This document shows positions 28,733-40,679 of a stretch of DNA of 64,000 nt, piece after piece (position 1 is the stretch's first letter; the number at the start of each line of letters is the position of its first letter). The notes under the pieces were generated by a model, which made no database searches, had not been told where the DNA came from, and saw only the letters and a program-made list of their open reading frames with translations. Made by a program: the position numbers and the translations under genes. The stretch is from Latrodectus hesperus (lineage: Eukaryota > Arthropoda > Arachnida > Araneae > Theridiidae). The stretch lies in assembly GCA_037975125.1 (NCBI GenBank), contig CM075852.1, positions 4,352,214 through 4,416,213 on the forward strand, read 5' to 3'.

Positions 28733-29768
28733 ATGCCTCGTGTAAGAAGAAATGCCTATATCAGCACGTGTCTGACTTTGATCGAGGAAGGGTTATAGCC
28801 TACCGGGATTGCGGTTATCGTACCGCAATTCCGCTCGCGTCGGCCGAGACTCCATGACTGTTAGCAGAATATGGAATCGATGGGTTCAGGACAATCATAT
28901 GGAAAGTCATGCAGGATCTCAGCGACCCCCTATCACTAACAGCAGAGAAGACAGATTTCTTATCTGCATGGTCACAAGGGATCGTACAGCCACGTCACGA
29001 ACCCTAAGTTGAGAAATGTCGTCATTTGCAAGGCAACACATTTCTGCTCGAACAGTTCAACGACGTTTGCAGCAGCATGGATTGTCTGCATGGCGACCAT
29101 GGCTTCGGCTACCATTGACGCTGTGTCACAGACAGGAGCGCCTTCAATGGTGTGATCAGCGAAGAACCTGGACGCGAGAATGGCATCACGTCATCGTTAC
29201 AGATGAATCTCGGTTCTGTATACAGGACCATGATGGCCGCATCCGTGTTTGGAGGCAAAGTAGAGAACACGCATTGCCAGCTTGCATTGGACATCGCCAT
29301 ACTGGCCCATCTACTGGAGTGATGGTATTGGGTGCCGTTGAATACACGTCTCGATCACCTCTTGTTCGCATTACCGGCACTTTAAACAGCAACCGTTACA
29401 TTTCCGATGTGTTAAAGCCCGTGGTTCTGCCCTATCTTCGAGGCCTCCCTAATGCTTTGTTTCAACAGGATAATGCACGACCGCTTGTTTCTCGTACTGT
29501 TCTGAACTTCCTTGATGCAGAACAGGTTCGACTGTTACCCTGGCCAGCACGTTCTCCTGATCTGTCTCCAATTGAGAACGTGTGGTCAATGGTTGCCGAT
29601 CGATTGGCACGCCATCACTCACCATCCACTACTGTGGATGAACTGTGGCATAGTGTTGAAGCTGCATGGTCTGAGATCCCTGTACATGTCATACAATCTT
29701 TGTTTGACTCCATGCCTAGGCGGATAAATGCTGTTATTGTAGGCAGAGGTGGCTTCTCTGGGTACTGA
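28733..29768 (+). pseudogene. Tc1-family DD34E transposase, frameshifted
   Basis: The likely start is ATG 28733 (MPRVRRNAY). A one-base shift near 28756 moves the frame (YQHVSDFDRGRVIAYRDCG continues in another frame), a second shift occurs near 28811, and a TGA stop lies at 29010-29012. From 29016 the frame is open for 250 residues. The paired-type helix-turn-helix DNA-binding region falls in the broken part (for example TVSRIWNRWVQD). The catalytic domain is complete: Asp in VTDESRF (29202), Asp in FQQDNARP, and Glu in SPDLSPIENVW with 34 residues between the last two, the Tc1 DD34E signature. The C-terminus MPRRINAVIVGRGG is typical. The catalytic half being uninterrupted suggests fairly recent decay. 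Confidence 0.95.
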
Positions 29769-29872
29769 TTTCTCAAGATCTATACATCCTAATTTCCTGT
29801 AAATCTAATCACTTGTTCTTTCCACTATAATGTATGTGTCCAATAAATATCATTCTGTTATTTGCATTGCTT

Positions 29873-29903
29873 TTTGGTGTCGCAATTTTATTGGCCAGTA
29901 GTG
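29873..29903 (-). repeat. Right terminal inverted repeat of Tc1-like element
   Basis: Ends GGCCAGTAGTG followed by TATATATATATAT, and is the partner of 28501-28531. Confidence 0.9.
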
Positions 29904-32824
29904 TATATATATATATTTTATACATATTGTTGTTATTAGTTGTATTTACTATATACAATTTAGTTGTTACATAAAATTTTGAAATGTTAAAGTGCATACC
30001 TAAAAAATTCATCACTACTGACAAACCTGTAATAACATAGGTATGTATAATGAAGTATATGTATATACAGGTTAAAATATTTATTTTCACTCTATAATTT
30101 GTGCAAATTTATAGTATTTGTTTTAAGTGAATATTAAAATTTCTTTTATGCTTTCTGTTAAACTTTTTCTTAAGTGAAACGTTTTGCTTAAAACAATTTA
30201 AAAAAAACCTTATTATGTGAAATGTAAAAATGAGATTGCGTAAATTTTAAATTAATTCAGTTTTTCAATTTCAGTAAAAAACGAATCACCTGTTAAATGT
30301 TAATTATATGAATAATTCATTATCTTCGTGTTTAATTGTGCTCAGAATTATGTCTTCATATTTAGAGATATATTTTACAATTGAAAGTTTGACTGATTCT
30401 ATTTATATACATATATAAAAATAAGTGTTTATTTTTCATTATTTTTTTAAATCAAGCTATCGACAAGATTCTAATAATTGAGGTTTATTCAGTGGTGTGG
30501 TACGCCTTTGAGGTTACGGTTTCTTTAAGACTTATTCATTTAGCGGAGTGAGATATCTTTATCGAATACCCTTTCATGCGATCTCTAGATTAATCCATTC
30601 TCTTTTTCCTCATAATGCCATTTCCCTCTGCTTTATGTAGAGAAGGAGCTAATAACCATTGCTCGTAAATCGGCATCGAGGAACAGCTGTTAAGTTTATC
30701 TGAAAGAAGGAGCGTCAGCAACTTTTCGAAGGAGGTAAATTTTCTGAGAATTGAGAGGGCTCGCTGCTGCAGAGAGAGAGGAGTGGACAAAAAACAGATG
30801 ACTCGCCTCCGGGCGTTTCGTGCTGTAGTATCTATGGAAGTCAGGATATTGTTTCTTGAAGAAGGAAACAAATCTGAAAAGTTAGAAACAATAGAGAAGT
30901 ATAGCTTGTAGGTTAAAAGCTCATCAATCAGAAGAAGGTGGCGCCTATTTTTTGCCACTACTTAAAATATCGGTTTTCCAGTTAGGGGTGCCGTGATAAA
31001 ATACTACTCATAAATCATCCACGACATCTCGTTTCTGGAATATAGTAAAGTTATGGCAGAGCAACTGTGGCTTTACTAAACATATTGCTCATTATTATGA
31101 GCTATGATGTATGTAAAATCGAAAATAAAGCGTCTGTTTAATATCAAGACAAAAGTCGAGTGCGTGCTGATATTGCTGGTAATAAATAATCGCTTAGCTT
31201 TACAAAGAAACATTAATTCAGATGTAGTCCTTAAACTTCATTTTTGTATTGATATTTTTTAATGTGATTTTAATTTCTGGTCTCGTTTTGTTGTTTCGGT
31301 TGTATATTTGAAAAAAAAGAGGGCCAACTTTTTTGTATGGCTCTCAGATGAGCGAGCAAAACAGTATGTAAATGGAATGTGTTTTATAAAAATATTCAAA
31401 CTGAAGTTTTAATGGATATTTTGAAATTCTTGGAATTTTATGATTTAGAGTATTTTTATAATACTCTCAATGACAAAAATATCGATCATCGTTAGTTCAT
31501 GTTTCAAAAGCAAATAACACAAGAATATTTTTTTCTAACTCAAACATATATAATAACAGGGTATTTTTCTTTTGCGTATAATAAAAAGTAAATAAACTTA
31601 TTATTTGTAACCTTGTAAGAAAAATTTTATAAATTAATCTTGAAATAATTCAAATATTTGCAAAATAATTATTTTATTTTGAATAATATGAGTAAATCAA
31701 ATACATTTTTTAAGGCATTTGAAATATAAATTTCGACTTCATTTATTTTAAATTTGACCTCTCAAATGTTTCCGGGGTAGTTATTAAATTATTGTACTTT
31801 AATCCATTGCAAAACAGCTTTGAAATTCAATTTATCTGGGATTTAATCAGAAATTAGAATTTTGGTATAAAATTTCAAGGAAATCATAAGGTAAGTGAAA
31901 AATTTAAGTAAAAAATGTTGAATATGAAAGATAAAATTTTCATGCATCAATTAAACCTAAAGATATAGTTTCCCTAAAATTCATTAATATAAATTTTTCT
32001 CTAATTTTCTGCAGGATTTTTAACAGAACTGTTAAATATTTTGTTAATAAATTCCCCTATAAAACAGGCATTTTAATAATCGAAAATAGAAGCAAAAGAA
32101 ATGTCTATATTTGTTTTAAATTTCACTCACAATTTTGGGGAATTAATTATTGAAGTATATATTTTCGGGAGTACTTCAACTAATATTTCACAGATAAATA
32201 CTTAAATAAAATTTGAAAAAAATTTAAAATTTTATTTAAGTACCCCTAACGCATATTTATAAAATTGCTGTATTTTTAAATATAATAATATTAAATAGTT
32301 TATAAAATATATTATAAACTGTAAATACTACTAGAAAATTTTGCCAGTGAATAAGTATTTTATTTGATCGCTGTTTATATATAGGACAAGATAACAATTT
32401 TAGTCTTTATTATCTGACTGATTTATCTAATATCACATAAGGATTTATTTCTGTAGTTATTCTGACCTTATATTTGACTGTAGCGTACGACCATTTATGT
32501 AGAAATATCGTAAAATTCGTTCCCTTTAAAGAGGCTGATTTTAACATAAAATTCAATAATAAATTATTCAAAGAAATAAATAGCGAAAAAGATAAATTTT
32601 TGAGTTAAAGTTCTTAGTTTTGTTGAGTAAATGGTCATTTATTTCATTGATAATTGAAAACTAGCTGGAGAAATTGTTATATTCATGCAAGATTTTAATG
32701 AGAATTTATTGCTTTTATTATCACGATTATAAAAAAGTATTTAATGATCTGTATTCTTTTATTCTTAGAAGCCATTACCACATATTTTAAGGAAATTTTG
32801 TAAGCATGATTACATTTGTTGCAG

Positions 32825-33110
32825 GTTCGATATTTTGGTAAATGGTGGAAGTGCTGTGACATTACAATTCCAAAGAAATCCCTTCCATCCTATCAAAAAG
32901 ACTGTTTTAGTTCCATGGAATGACATTGTTGTCATGAAACCTGTTATCATGTCAGCGGTCGTTGAAACAGAGCCTCCAGCCTCTTCCATGCCTTCTGAAG
33001 CATGCCTTGCTCACGATTACGATTACATGAAGCCAATCGTTTACCAAACTTGGAGGCCCGTTTCTGAAGGAGGCTGCACTGAAAGCAGTGCAATCATTGC
33101 TGAAACTCAG
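32825..33110 (+). CDS. Ten-a: Teneurin exon 3 of window: end of TTR-like domain, linker
   Basis: Acceptor TTTGTTGCAG|GTTCG and donor ACTCAG|GTAACA. The 286-base exon begins with the last base of a Trp codon and ends on a whole codon (phase 0). The product opens FDILVNGGSAVTLQFQRNPF, the most conserved stretch of the TTR-like domain, then KTVLVPWNDIVVM. A variable loop rich in Pro and Ser follows, then CLAHDYDYMKP, a Trp-Arg-Pro segment, and SSAIIAETQ leading to the FN-plug. CLAHDYD before the MKP motif is what I recall from Ten-a rather than Ten-m, hence the symbol. No disruption is seen. Confidence 0.95.
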
Positions 33111-33570
33111 GTAACATGCGTTTTTTCTTGTTTCTATCCTTCATTTTTTTCATTCTAATCCATTGAAGAAAAATGTTTTTGATTATGAAACTTAAATATA
33201 TTTTAACATAATTTAGTAACATCTATAAATTTTATGTCCTTAAACTTTTTTTTTTAAATTTTTGTTAAAATGGGTAAGTTACAAATGCTGAATGCATTTA
33301 CTGTTATGAAAATGATCAAAATATTGAGAGCGTGAGTAATAGTTTTATTTTTTATTTCTTGCTGGCAATTTTTCTGAGAGAAATCTATCATCAAGTATAA
33401 GATTATAATGAGAACCGGATTTTATCCATATTTACACTATCCGTATTCTGTTTGCTCATCGAAATTTTGCTCAAGGTTTAATTGAGAACTTCTGCCATAT
33501 TAGTTAGGAGTTGAATTAAAATTAAACCATATTGATAATCTCCAACTTAAAAAATTTGTTGCATTTTATG

Positions 33571-34033
33571 TTGATTACAGAATTTGTAATTAAAATAAAT
33601 ATTAACTAACGCTGACTTAAACACAGTGTAAAAAAAAGTTACGTAAACATCGATTATTTAATTTAAGCGATATTTTACCGTACCTGAATTTCGTTTCCTT
33701 TAAAAACGAAAGAGTTCTTATTTCTTCTTTTAAAAACTTTCATCTATGTATTATAACAAAGAGTAGAGAGACATTTTTATAATATCCTTCTATTTATTAT
33801 TATAAAATGTGTTTTATTTAGTATTGATTACAGAATTTGTAATTAATTTAAATTTTAACCAACGCCTTTAAGCCATTTATTTCAAGTTAAGCGATATAAT
33901 ACCATTGATGAATTGCGTTTCTTTCAAAAACGAAAGAGTATTCTGATGATTCATGAGATATTCATAGATGAAAACATCTATGTAAGACCTCAAATAATAG
34001 AGAGCATTGTTTTACAACATTGTTCTATTTACA
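33571..34033. repeat. Diverged direct duplication, period about 253 bp
   Basis: The segment from about 33571 recurs from about 33824. Shared blocks in the same order are TTGATTACAGAATTTGTAAT, CTAACGC/CCAACGC, AAGCGATAT, GAATTKCGTTTC, AAAACGAAAGAGT, CATCTATGTA and TTCTATTTA. Spacing is nearly constant, so this is a tandem duplication that has aged, not two independent insertions. No coding capacity. Confidence 0.8.
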
Positions 34034-35919
34034 TTTCTTCAGCGTAATTTATATTTAAAAAGTTAATGAAAAGTTATCATATCAAAGTTATATTTTGAAT
34101 GAACATAAGAAGGGCTCTTGTAATTTTCTTTTTGTTTCTTCCTTTATATCGAATAAGGAATACTACTGAAATTTATAGAGAAAATATACACTCTCTTTAT
34201 GAAGATTTGTTTTAAAAATGTCATACAAATGCGTTATAAAGTGTCATTTTAATGGCTTGATGTGATTCTATTGATTATCTAGTCTTGACAAATAGCAAAA
34301 GTTACGTGATTGTAACATTCGATTTATGTTCTTAGTATAAAAGAATAGCACTTCCAGAATTGCATTGCATGAACTCAATTTGGTATTTCATCAGAAAAAT
34401 GAATGAAACGCAAGCAAGATTTCATTAGCGAAAAGGCTTTTTAAGATTTGAAGTTTAATGCAGTAAAAATTGATTTCCTTTTGAATAAATATTGTTTATT
34501 CTAATCAGATTAACATCGACAGCAAACTGGAAAGCAGATGTAAATGTAAACCCCATGCAGCAGCAAACACGCAAAATGTGGGAGACGTTTATTCCTATGT
34601 TATCGATTTGTTCCACCTGTGTGAACATGATTCGACAGAATTCCATAATTTTCGTGTTAGAATACCATCACGTTTATTTTGGGAAGTCCAAACCATGGCA
34701 AAGTAATCAACGCATGTTTTGCACTTAACATGAAGTAGGAAAAAGGAAAAAAAAACATAGAAAAATATTGTCTGAAATAAACATGACAATTGTAATGTCT
34801 TTTTTTCTCTCTCTCGCCAGAATCAGATATACTATAGCAACCAGTGAAACAATATTGATTTTGTGATAGTAACAAACAGTTATGTCTACTGGAAAAAATA
34901 TACTTTAAAGATATTAGTAATTAGCAAATTCTTTGTAGTGTCATTTTTCTATCATTTTTTGCTTATTTGCATTTTTATTTTTCGTAACATGCTATTATAA
35001 TTCTTGTTCAATCAATATCAGAAATTAAAGTTCAAAAACTAGTTGTGTTGTTCAATTTTGATTGAGTTACTTCCATTTTGGAAATTTATGTGAACTTTTA
35101 ATGTACTATATGTGATATACCATTTAACGTTCACTAATTTTTGCATTAATTTTATCATTTACTGCACCTTTACAAAATTAACGATTTTTTTTTCCTTATA
35201 AATACATGTTAAGTAGACCTAGTTGGCGCATTAATTCAATGACCGTATTCACTCTTAATGAAGTAGCTTACGCTGAGTAATTAGAACGATGTATTATGTT
35301 TCTAAATAGAGGGTATATTTAAAAACTGATGATAATGTTATAAATATTTGATGTCGTATCAATAGCGAAGGTTAATCAACGAATCTCTGGAATAGAAAAT
35401 AGGAGCAAGTAGTGATGATAACTAGACTTGACATTTTGTGCGAAATACTTAATATGAATACAATATGCCGTGATATAATGCATTAAATTTTAGACCAAGC
35501 CTATAACATATTTTTCAAAAAGTTTTCGTTCCCTGCAACATTTTGGATGGTATTGCTTTTCTGGTTTCCATAAATAATGCCTCACTAAAAATAAACGTTA
35601 TTTCATTCCGCATCACTCATTGAAGGATGTGGTTTAAAATAGCATTGAAATAGTTAAAAACTGAGTTTGAAATAAATTTTCAGTGTTGAAAAAATCAAAA
35701 GTTATTCTTAGGCGAACAAATTTACAACGGTGAAAATTCTGATAAATGATTTTGATTGATTCCATATCAAGAGAACACAGAATACAGCTAAGAAAATATT
35801 CGATACTGGTATATACAAGAACATTGATAAATCAATTGTATGAATTCACATACCTAATTTTTTTAATTTACGTAAACCTTTCCCAGGCAACAATTTACTA
35901 GCTCAAGTTTAGAACACAA

Positions 35920-36121
35920 AAAGAGTTGTTATTACTTATGACACTTGGACAAGACAAGTTCGCTCTGTAGACAACTATGCGAACTTAAATCTGTAGGGCG
36001 TGTCTTTCATTTAACCAGATCACCACGAAGGTTAAAGTACGGTTTCTTCTAAGAGTCCTCCGATAGATGGCACCACCAGAGGATACTCTCCCTTAATTTT
36101 GACATAGATCTGGAAGGGGAG
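35920..36121 (+). repeat. Interspersed repeat R1, copy 2, without the SINE
   Basis: It matches the reverse complement of the R1 sequence flanking the SINE at 16678-16824. At the corresponding position it reads ACAACTATGCGAACTTAAAT without insertion, and so preserves the pre-insertion arrangement. It ends with a single copy of the unit that is tandemly duplicated at 16481-16582. Confidence 0.75.
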
Positions 36122-36885
36122 GAAATTTTCTCCAGATCATTTCATTCATGATAACTGCTCAACGACCGACGACAGGATTTTTGATTGCCCAGATTCATCG
36201 AGCCTCACGTATACCTCAACAAAAAGAATAGTTTATAAAATAACTAATTAAATTAGTAATTTTAACTTAAAAATTAATTAGATTAGTTAAATTAGTAATT
36301 AAAACTAGCATTTTTGACAACCTAAAATCATTTATTGTTTTTTTATTAATTTTTTTTATTTAATGCTGTGAATTTTTTCCCAGCTTTTGTTTAGTAAAAG
36401 CAAATATTATAAGTGTTGATTTTAAAAAATATATCAAATCATTACTCTTTTTATAAACCATTCATTGTAAAAATCCGATAGATATTTCAAAAAACTGCAG
36501 AAATATGCTGAAAAATTTAGTTTTCAGAAACCAAGACATGAAACATTAATGCACACTAAGTTTGATGCAAAATATTATTAAGATTTTGATAAAATTTCCT
36601 CAACAGAATTTTTAACAAAATTTGAGACGCAAGGAATATTTTATTGGTTATGGTAAAACATAAAAATATTTTTCTAAAAAAATATAATTTTTCAATTGGA
36701 AAAGTGTTTGATTTAATATTGTAGGTAACCCAATAACTTAGAGCTTTTTTGACATTCGTTCTCTTGCCACAAGGTAAATAAAAAACTTGCCAGCCTCCTC
36801 TTCCTTTGAAAATTGTCCATGGAGGAAACAGAAACGTTATCTTCGTTCGCTCATACCGACAAGAATTGTACCTGTACTTCAAAAC

Positions 36886-37740
36886 ACAGGATGTTCATTA
36901 ATTATTGTCGGGGTTTCCGCGTACCTCATAACTTTCGAATAAAAATATTACACAAAAATCGATTACGCATTCGTAAATTACAACTCAAAAAGTTTTACTT
37001 GGCAACAATGCGATCTTAGCACATTTGTCGTCTGGGAAATTATGACGTCATAAATAAAAAAGGCGACAGTGCAAGAAAAAGCAATGTGTGTATTGTTGGT
37101 TTCGAAACTAAATCAGTCATAGCTACTCAACGTCGCTTCAGAACCACGTACCAGAAAGATCTTCCTTCGGATAATTCTATCAGACGCTGGTTAACACAGT
37201 TTCAGGAAACTGGTAGCGTTCTACACCGAAAGGGAGAGGGAAGATCAAGCACTTCGCAGGGAAATGTTGATCGCATCCAAGGAACAGTTTACTCGCAGTC
37301 CACGAAAATCAACGAGACAAGCAGCTGTGCAGTTACATGGTCTGGAAGAGCAGACAGATGGTATGGAAAAGGTGGACCCATCCCATGGCCTCCGAGATCC
37401 CTGGATTTAACACCACTGGACATCTTTCTAATGGGGTTTGCCAAGAACATTGTGTATCAGACCCCTGTGTACTCCCCTGATGATAACGGAAGCGCAGAAT
37501 AGTTACTGCGATTCAAAATAGTAATTAAACAAACGCTTACAAACGCTGGCGAACACTTGGAGTGATTTCGTCTCGATGTGTTACGAGGGGAAACCATGTT
37601 CAAATTCATTAAACTTTTTAAAATCATTAATAAAATTTTTGAGTTGTAATTTACGAATACAAAATCGGTATTTGTGTAATATCTTCTATTCGAAAGTTAT
37701 GAGGTACGGAAACTACGACAATAATTGATGAACACCCTGA
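36886..37740 (+). mobile_element. Mariner-superfamily deletion derivative with about 105-bp inverted repeats
   Basis: The left end (36886-36992) and right end (37634-37740) are inverted repeats that stay alignable for about 105 bases; both contain ATAACTTTCGAATA, ATTACACAAA and ATTCGTAAATTACAACTCAA blocks. The interior encodes the start and end of a transposase with the catalytic middle missing. Total length is 855 bp. Such long inverted repeats are unusual for classic mariners but occur in some related lineages. It is a non-autonomous remnant. Confidence 0.9.
37086..37610 (+). pseudogene. Internally deleted transposase (N-terminal HTH plus C-terminal tail)
   Basis: The open frame from 37086 gives FETKSVIATQRRFRTTYQKD then SIRRWLTQFQETGSVL, the helix-turn-helix N-terminus of arthropod transposases of the type annotated as DUF4817. 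Around 37270-37340 the ancestral frame is shifted: another frame reads TRSPRKSTRQAAVQLHG. The sequence then jumps to WPPRSLDLTPLDIFLMGFAK, the C-terminal catalytic motif region, and after the stop at 37500 a C-terminal tail (TLTNAGEH, RLDVLRG) is still readable in another frame. The central catalytic region of roughly 150 or more residues is absent. Confidence 0.85.
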
Positions 37741-37779
37741 ACTGTACTAAACCCATTGTACCTGTACTCCTGAAACTAT

Positions 37780-37940
37780 TGTTGTCGTTGTTGCATGCCC
37801 CCAAAGGCCAGCAGCGCTAGACCAGGTCCATGACGTTGTACACTCTACAATAATCCAAAACCAGAAGAGGGTTATCAACCAAGTCCTGCCTGGAGAGCCC
37901 TAGGCACTCAAGGATACTCCTGAATCTTCTACTCCGAAGA
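37780..37940. other. GC-richer fragment of unknown origin
   Basis: Base composition is clearly different from the surrounding intron (for example TGCATGCCCCCAAAGGCCAG and GTCCTGCCTGGAGAGCCC). The GTTGTTG-type start recalls the edge of repeat R1, but I could not align the rest. It follows directly after the mariner-related element. It is probably another repeat fragment. Confidence 0.4.
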
Positions 37941-40679
37941 CAGCGCTGAACCACGTTTTTTTGTCATTAATACAACACGCAGAAAGCGAAATTTGGCTAA
38001 TAAGCGGAACCTTGCAACATGTACTTGCTATTATTTTCCAGGCTGCTATCTACCAATTTTGTCTTCGCATAGAATTGACTTATAAGGTTTTGAGTACTAA
38101 TTTCTATTTGAGGACACGTTTTTTTATGTTTATTAGCACCCGTATTATGATTGTTTTATTTAAAAAAAAACTCTCAATCAAAATTTGCTACTCACAGAGG
38201 AAATATTTTGCAAGTAACAAATCATATAGCTTCAATTATTTTTAACTATCATTTATTTTTCTTAGATATAATAATACAGAAAATAAAGAATATATTAATT
38301 TAAATATCTAACAATGCGTTAAATTATAAATGTGCGAATTAAATATTTAATGCACTTGAAAAACAAATAATTAATCAGTTTCAGTATTGATAGTTCATTT
38401 TATTAAAAATGTGTAACTTGTTTTTGAGTAAACTTAGCCTTATTGGGTTTTCTTTGCGAATTATTTTTTTAATTGTTTTTTATTTACTTTTTAATTCTTT
38501 AGAATTATTTCTATTAAAAAATTATTAAAAATGCCTATCTTGTAATATGTAAAAGTAATTATATACTTAGTATTCTTGATTAAATTTTAGGTATTATTTT
38601 TGTAAATCGACGAATGTTATTTTTAACTTCATTCAATAAAAATAACCATATGATTTGAAGAAGAAGAAAAGTTGATTAATGATGATAAACTACTATTTTT
38701 ATTCTATCTATTTATGCAACTCTAAATGATCTCTCATCAATCTGTATTCAGTCTTTGTATTTTGAATTATTTTCCTTTCAATTTAACTTAGTATAAGCAC
38801 TTTTCTGTTTTTCGTTAAGTTAACATCTTTTAAAAACACAAATAGATTTAATTAAGAAACTTTTTATATATTTCGAAGTAAATCAAAAATTGTAAAGATA
38901 AACTTCGTAATATCAATTTTATAATATTAGATATTTAAGCTCTACAGGGAATGTAAATATAATTTGAATTTTAAATTAAAAAATGTATTCATATCCAAAA
39001 TATGAATACTATTCGTAGAAAAATACAATATTTTAAAAAAAATTATGCAGGTTCTTAAAAAAGTTGATTGAACTACACACCTTTTAAAATTCTGTGCTTT
39101 GTAGTTTCATAATTTATCCAAATTTTATCAATTTTATTATGCATTTACTTTAAAAATTCCGCTTATGTTGCAACATTTTGGTTTAAACGAAAGAAGAATC
39201 TTAATAAAATTGGAGTCAATTTTATTTACTTAAATAATTGCTTTAAAGTATTGTTGTTTTATTAAGAATGTATGATTGTATTCAACTAAATAAAAAAAAA
39301 ATTGTAAGATAAGTGCTATTTTTCTGTAAAAGTAAACTTTCATAATTAATTAGCATTTTTAAATAAAATAACCTTTAACCTATTAAGTATTATACGAATA
39401 AAATCTAAGCATTTTACTAATTAAATGAGTTTTATGAACGATGCAGAAAAAATTTGATGACTGCATTTTTTCAAATCGTTTTTAAAGCTGACTTTAGAAA
39501 CCTGTCATAGTATGTTCTGATTATACCTTTTATTGTGTTAAATGTATTTTAATTAATTACTAAGCAACAAGTTTATCACATATAAATATGTTTAATTCTT
39601 AGATATTCCTTAATATAACAATCAAAGGTTTTTGTGTAGCAGTTAAAATTTCACCGCGCGTTGCATTCCGGGGGGATTTTTTGACGGCCAAAGTCTTATA
39701 TTGCAAACACGGAAAATTCTCAAGCACCCACTCCAATAGGAAAACATACCAAAATCTAATGAACAACATTTCTCTTCCATTCCTGAACATTAGCTGGGTT
39801 TAAAAATGGAATTTTATTCACATTTTGAAGAGGGTGTTATCAAAGAAAAACTTTTTACGTATTATTTAAGTTTTAATTGTTTATCAGTTTACTATAGCTT
39901 TTGGATAAAAATAATGTCTAACTGAACAGAAGCCTATAATTTAAAGTGTTTTCGGAACATGTTTAACATGTAAGTTTGAAGCTGGAATAGAATCCATGAA
40001 AGATCGAAGCAATGCTTAGCACATCTTTCTTTCTAATCTTTTAGTGATCACATCTAATCTTTTAGTGCTAGCTGGAATAACGATAAAAAAATAGTTCTTT
40101 TAACCAAATGTTAATTCTCTCAACAGATTTTGGTAGGAGGATATTAATGACACAACAGATTTTTTTTTTAATTGAAGTTTCATGCAGCAGGGTTTTAAAG
40201 AAGTTATAATTCTCATTTTCTTAAAAAAAAATCACGGACTTTCCTATGACTTATGTCAATAATAATGCACATTAAATTTAAAAATTAAATTCATTTGTTA
40301 TATCATTTATTTAATTTGAATTTCATAATTAAAGTAAGAAATGTAGATAAAAATAAACTAACCGAAAAGATTGGGAAAGATTACCAAGAAGGAATGATTA
40401 AAAAAGAAGTTGGAATATGTAAATGATTATAATTTAAGCTCATTTGTTCAGTTCAGAGCATGCAAATCAGAAATGCATCTAAAACACTTCATTAAGGAAA
40501 ATGTATGCAAGTGTTTGAACTTTGCATATTACTTAATCAGAAATCAATTTGTAAGGTTAGAGTTTCCTTCGAATATCACATTATGCTTCGAATAATAATA
40601 AATAAATTCTTACCAGTATATGTTGGAATGTTATAGAAGCAAAACAGTTGTCTGTCAAAAGTGTGGATTATAGTTCAGT

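Noticed and set aside
30590..30958. 122-codon minus-strand ORF
   Set aside because: No ATG start, no recognised domain and no splice context; treated as non-coding GC-richer sequence.
36556..36882. 108-codon minus-strand ORF next to the mariner-related element
   Set aside because: No recognised motif; AT-rich codon content; it stops just outside the inverted repeat and shows no relation to the transposase.
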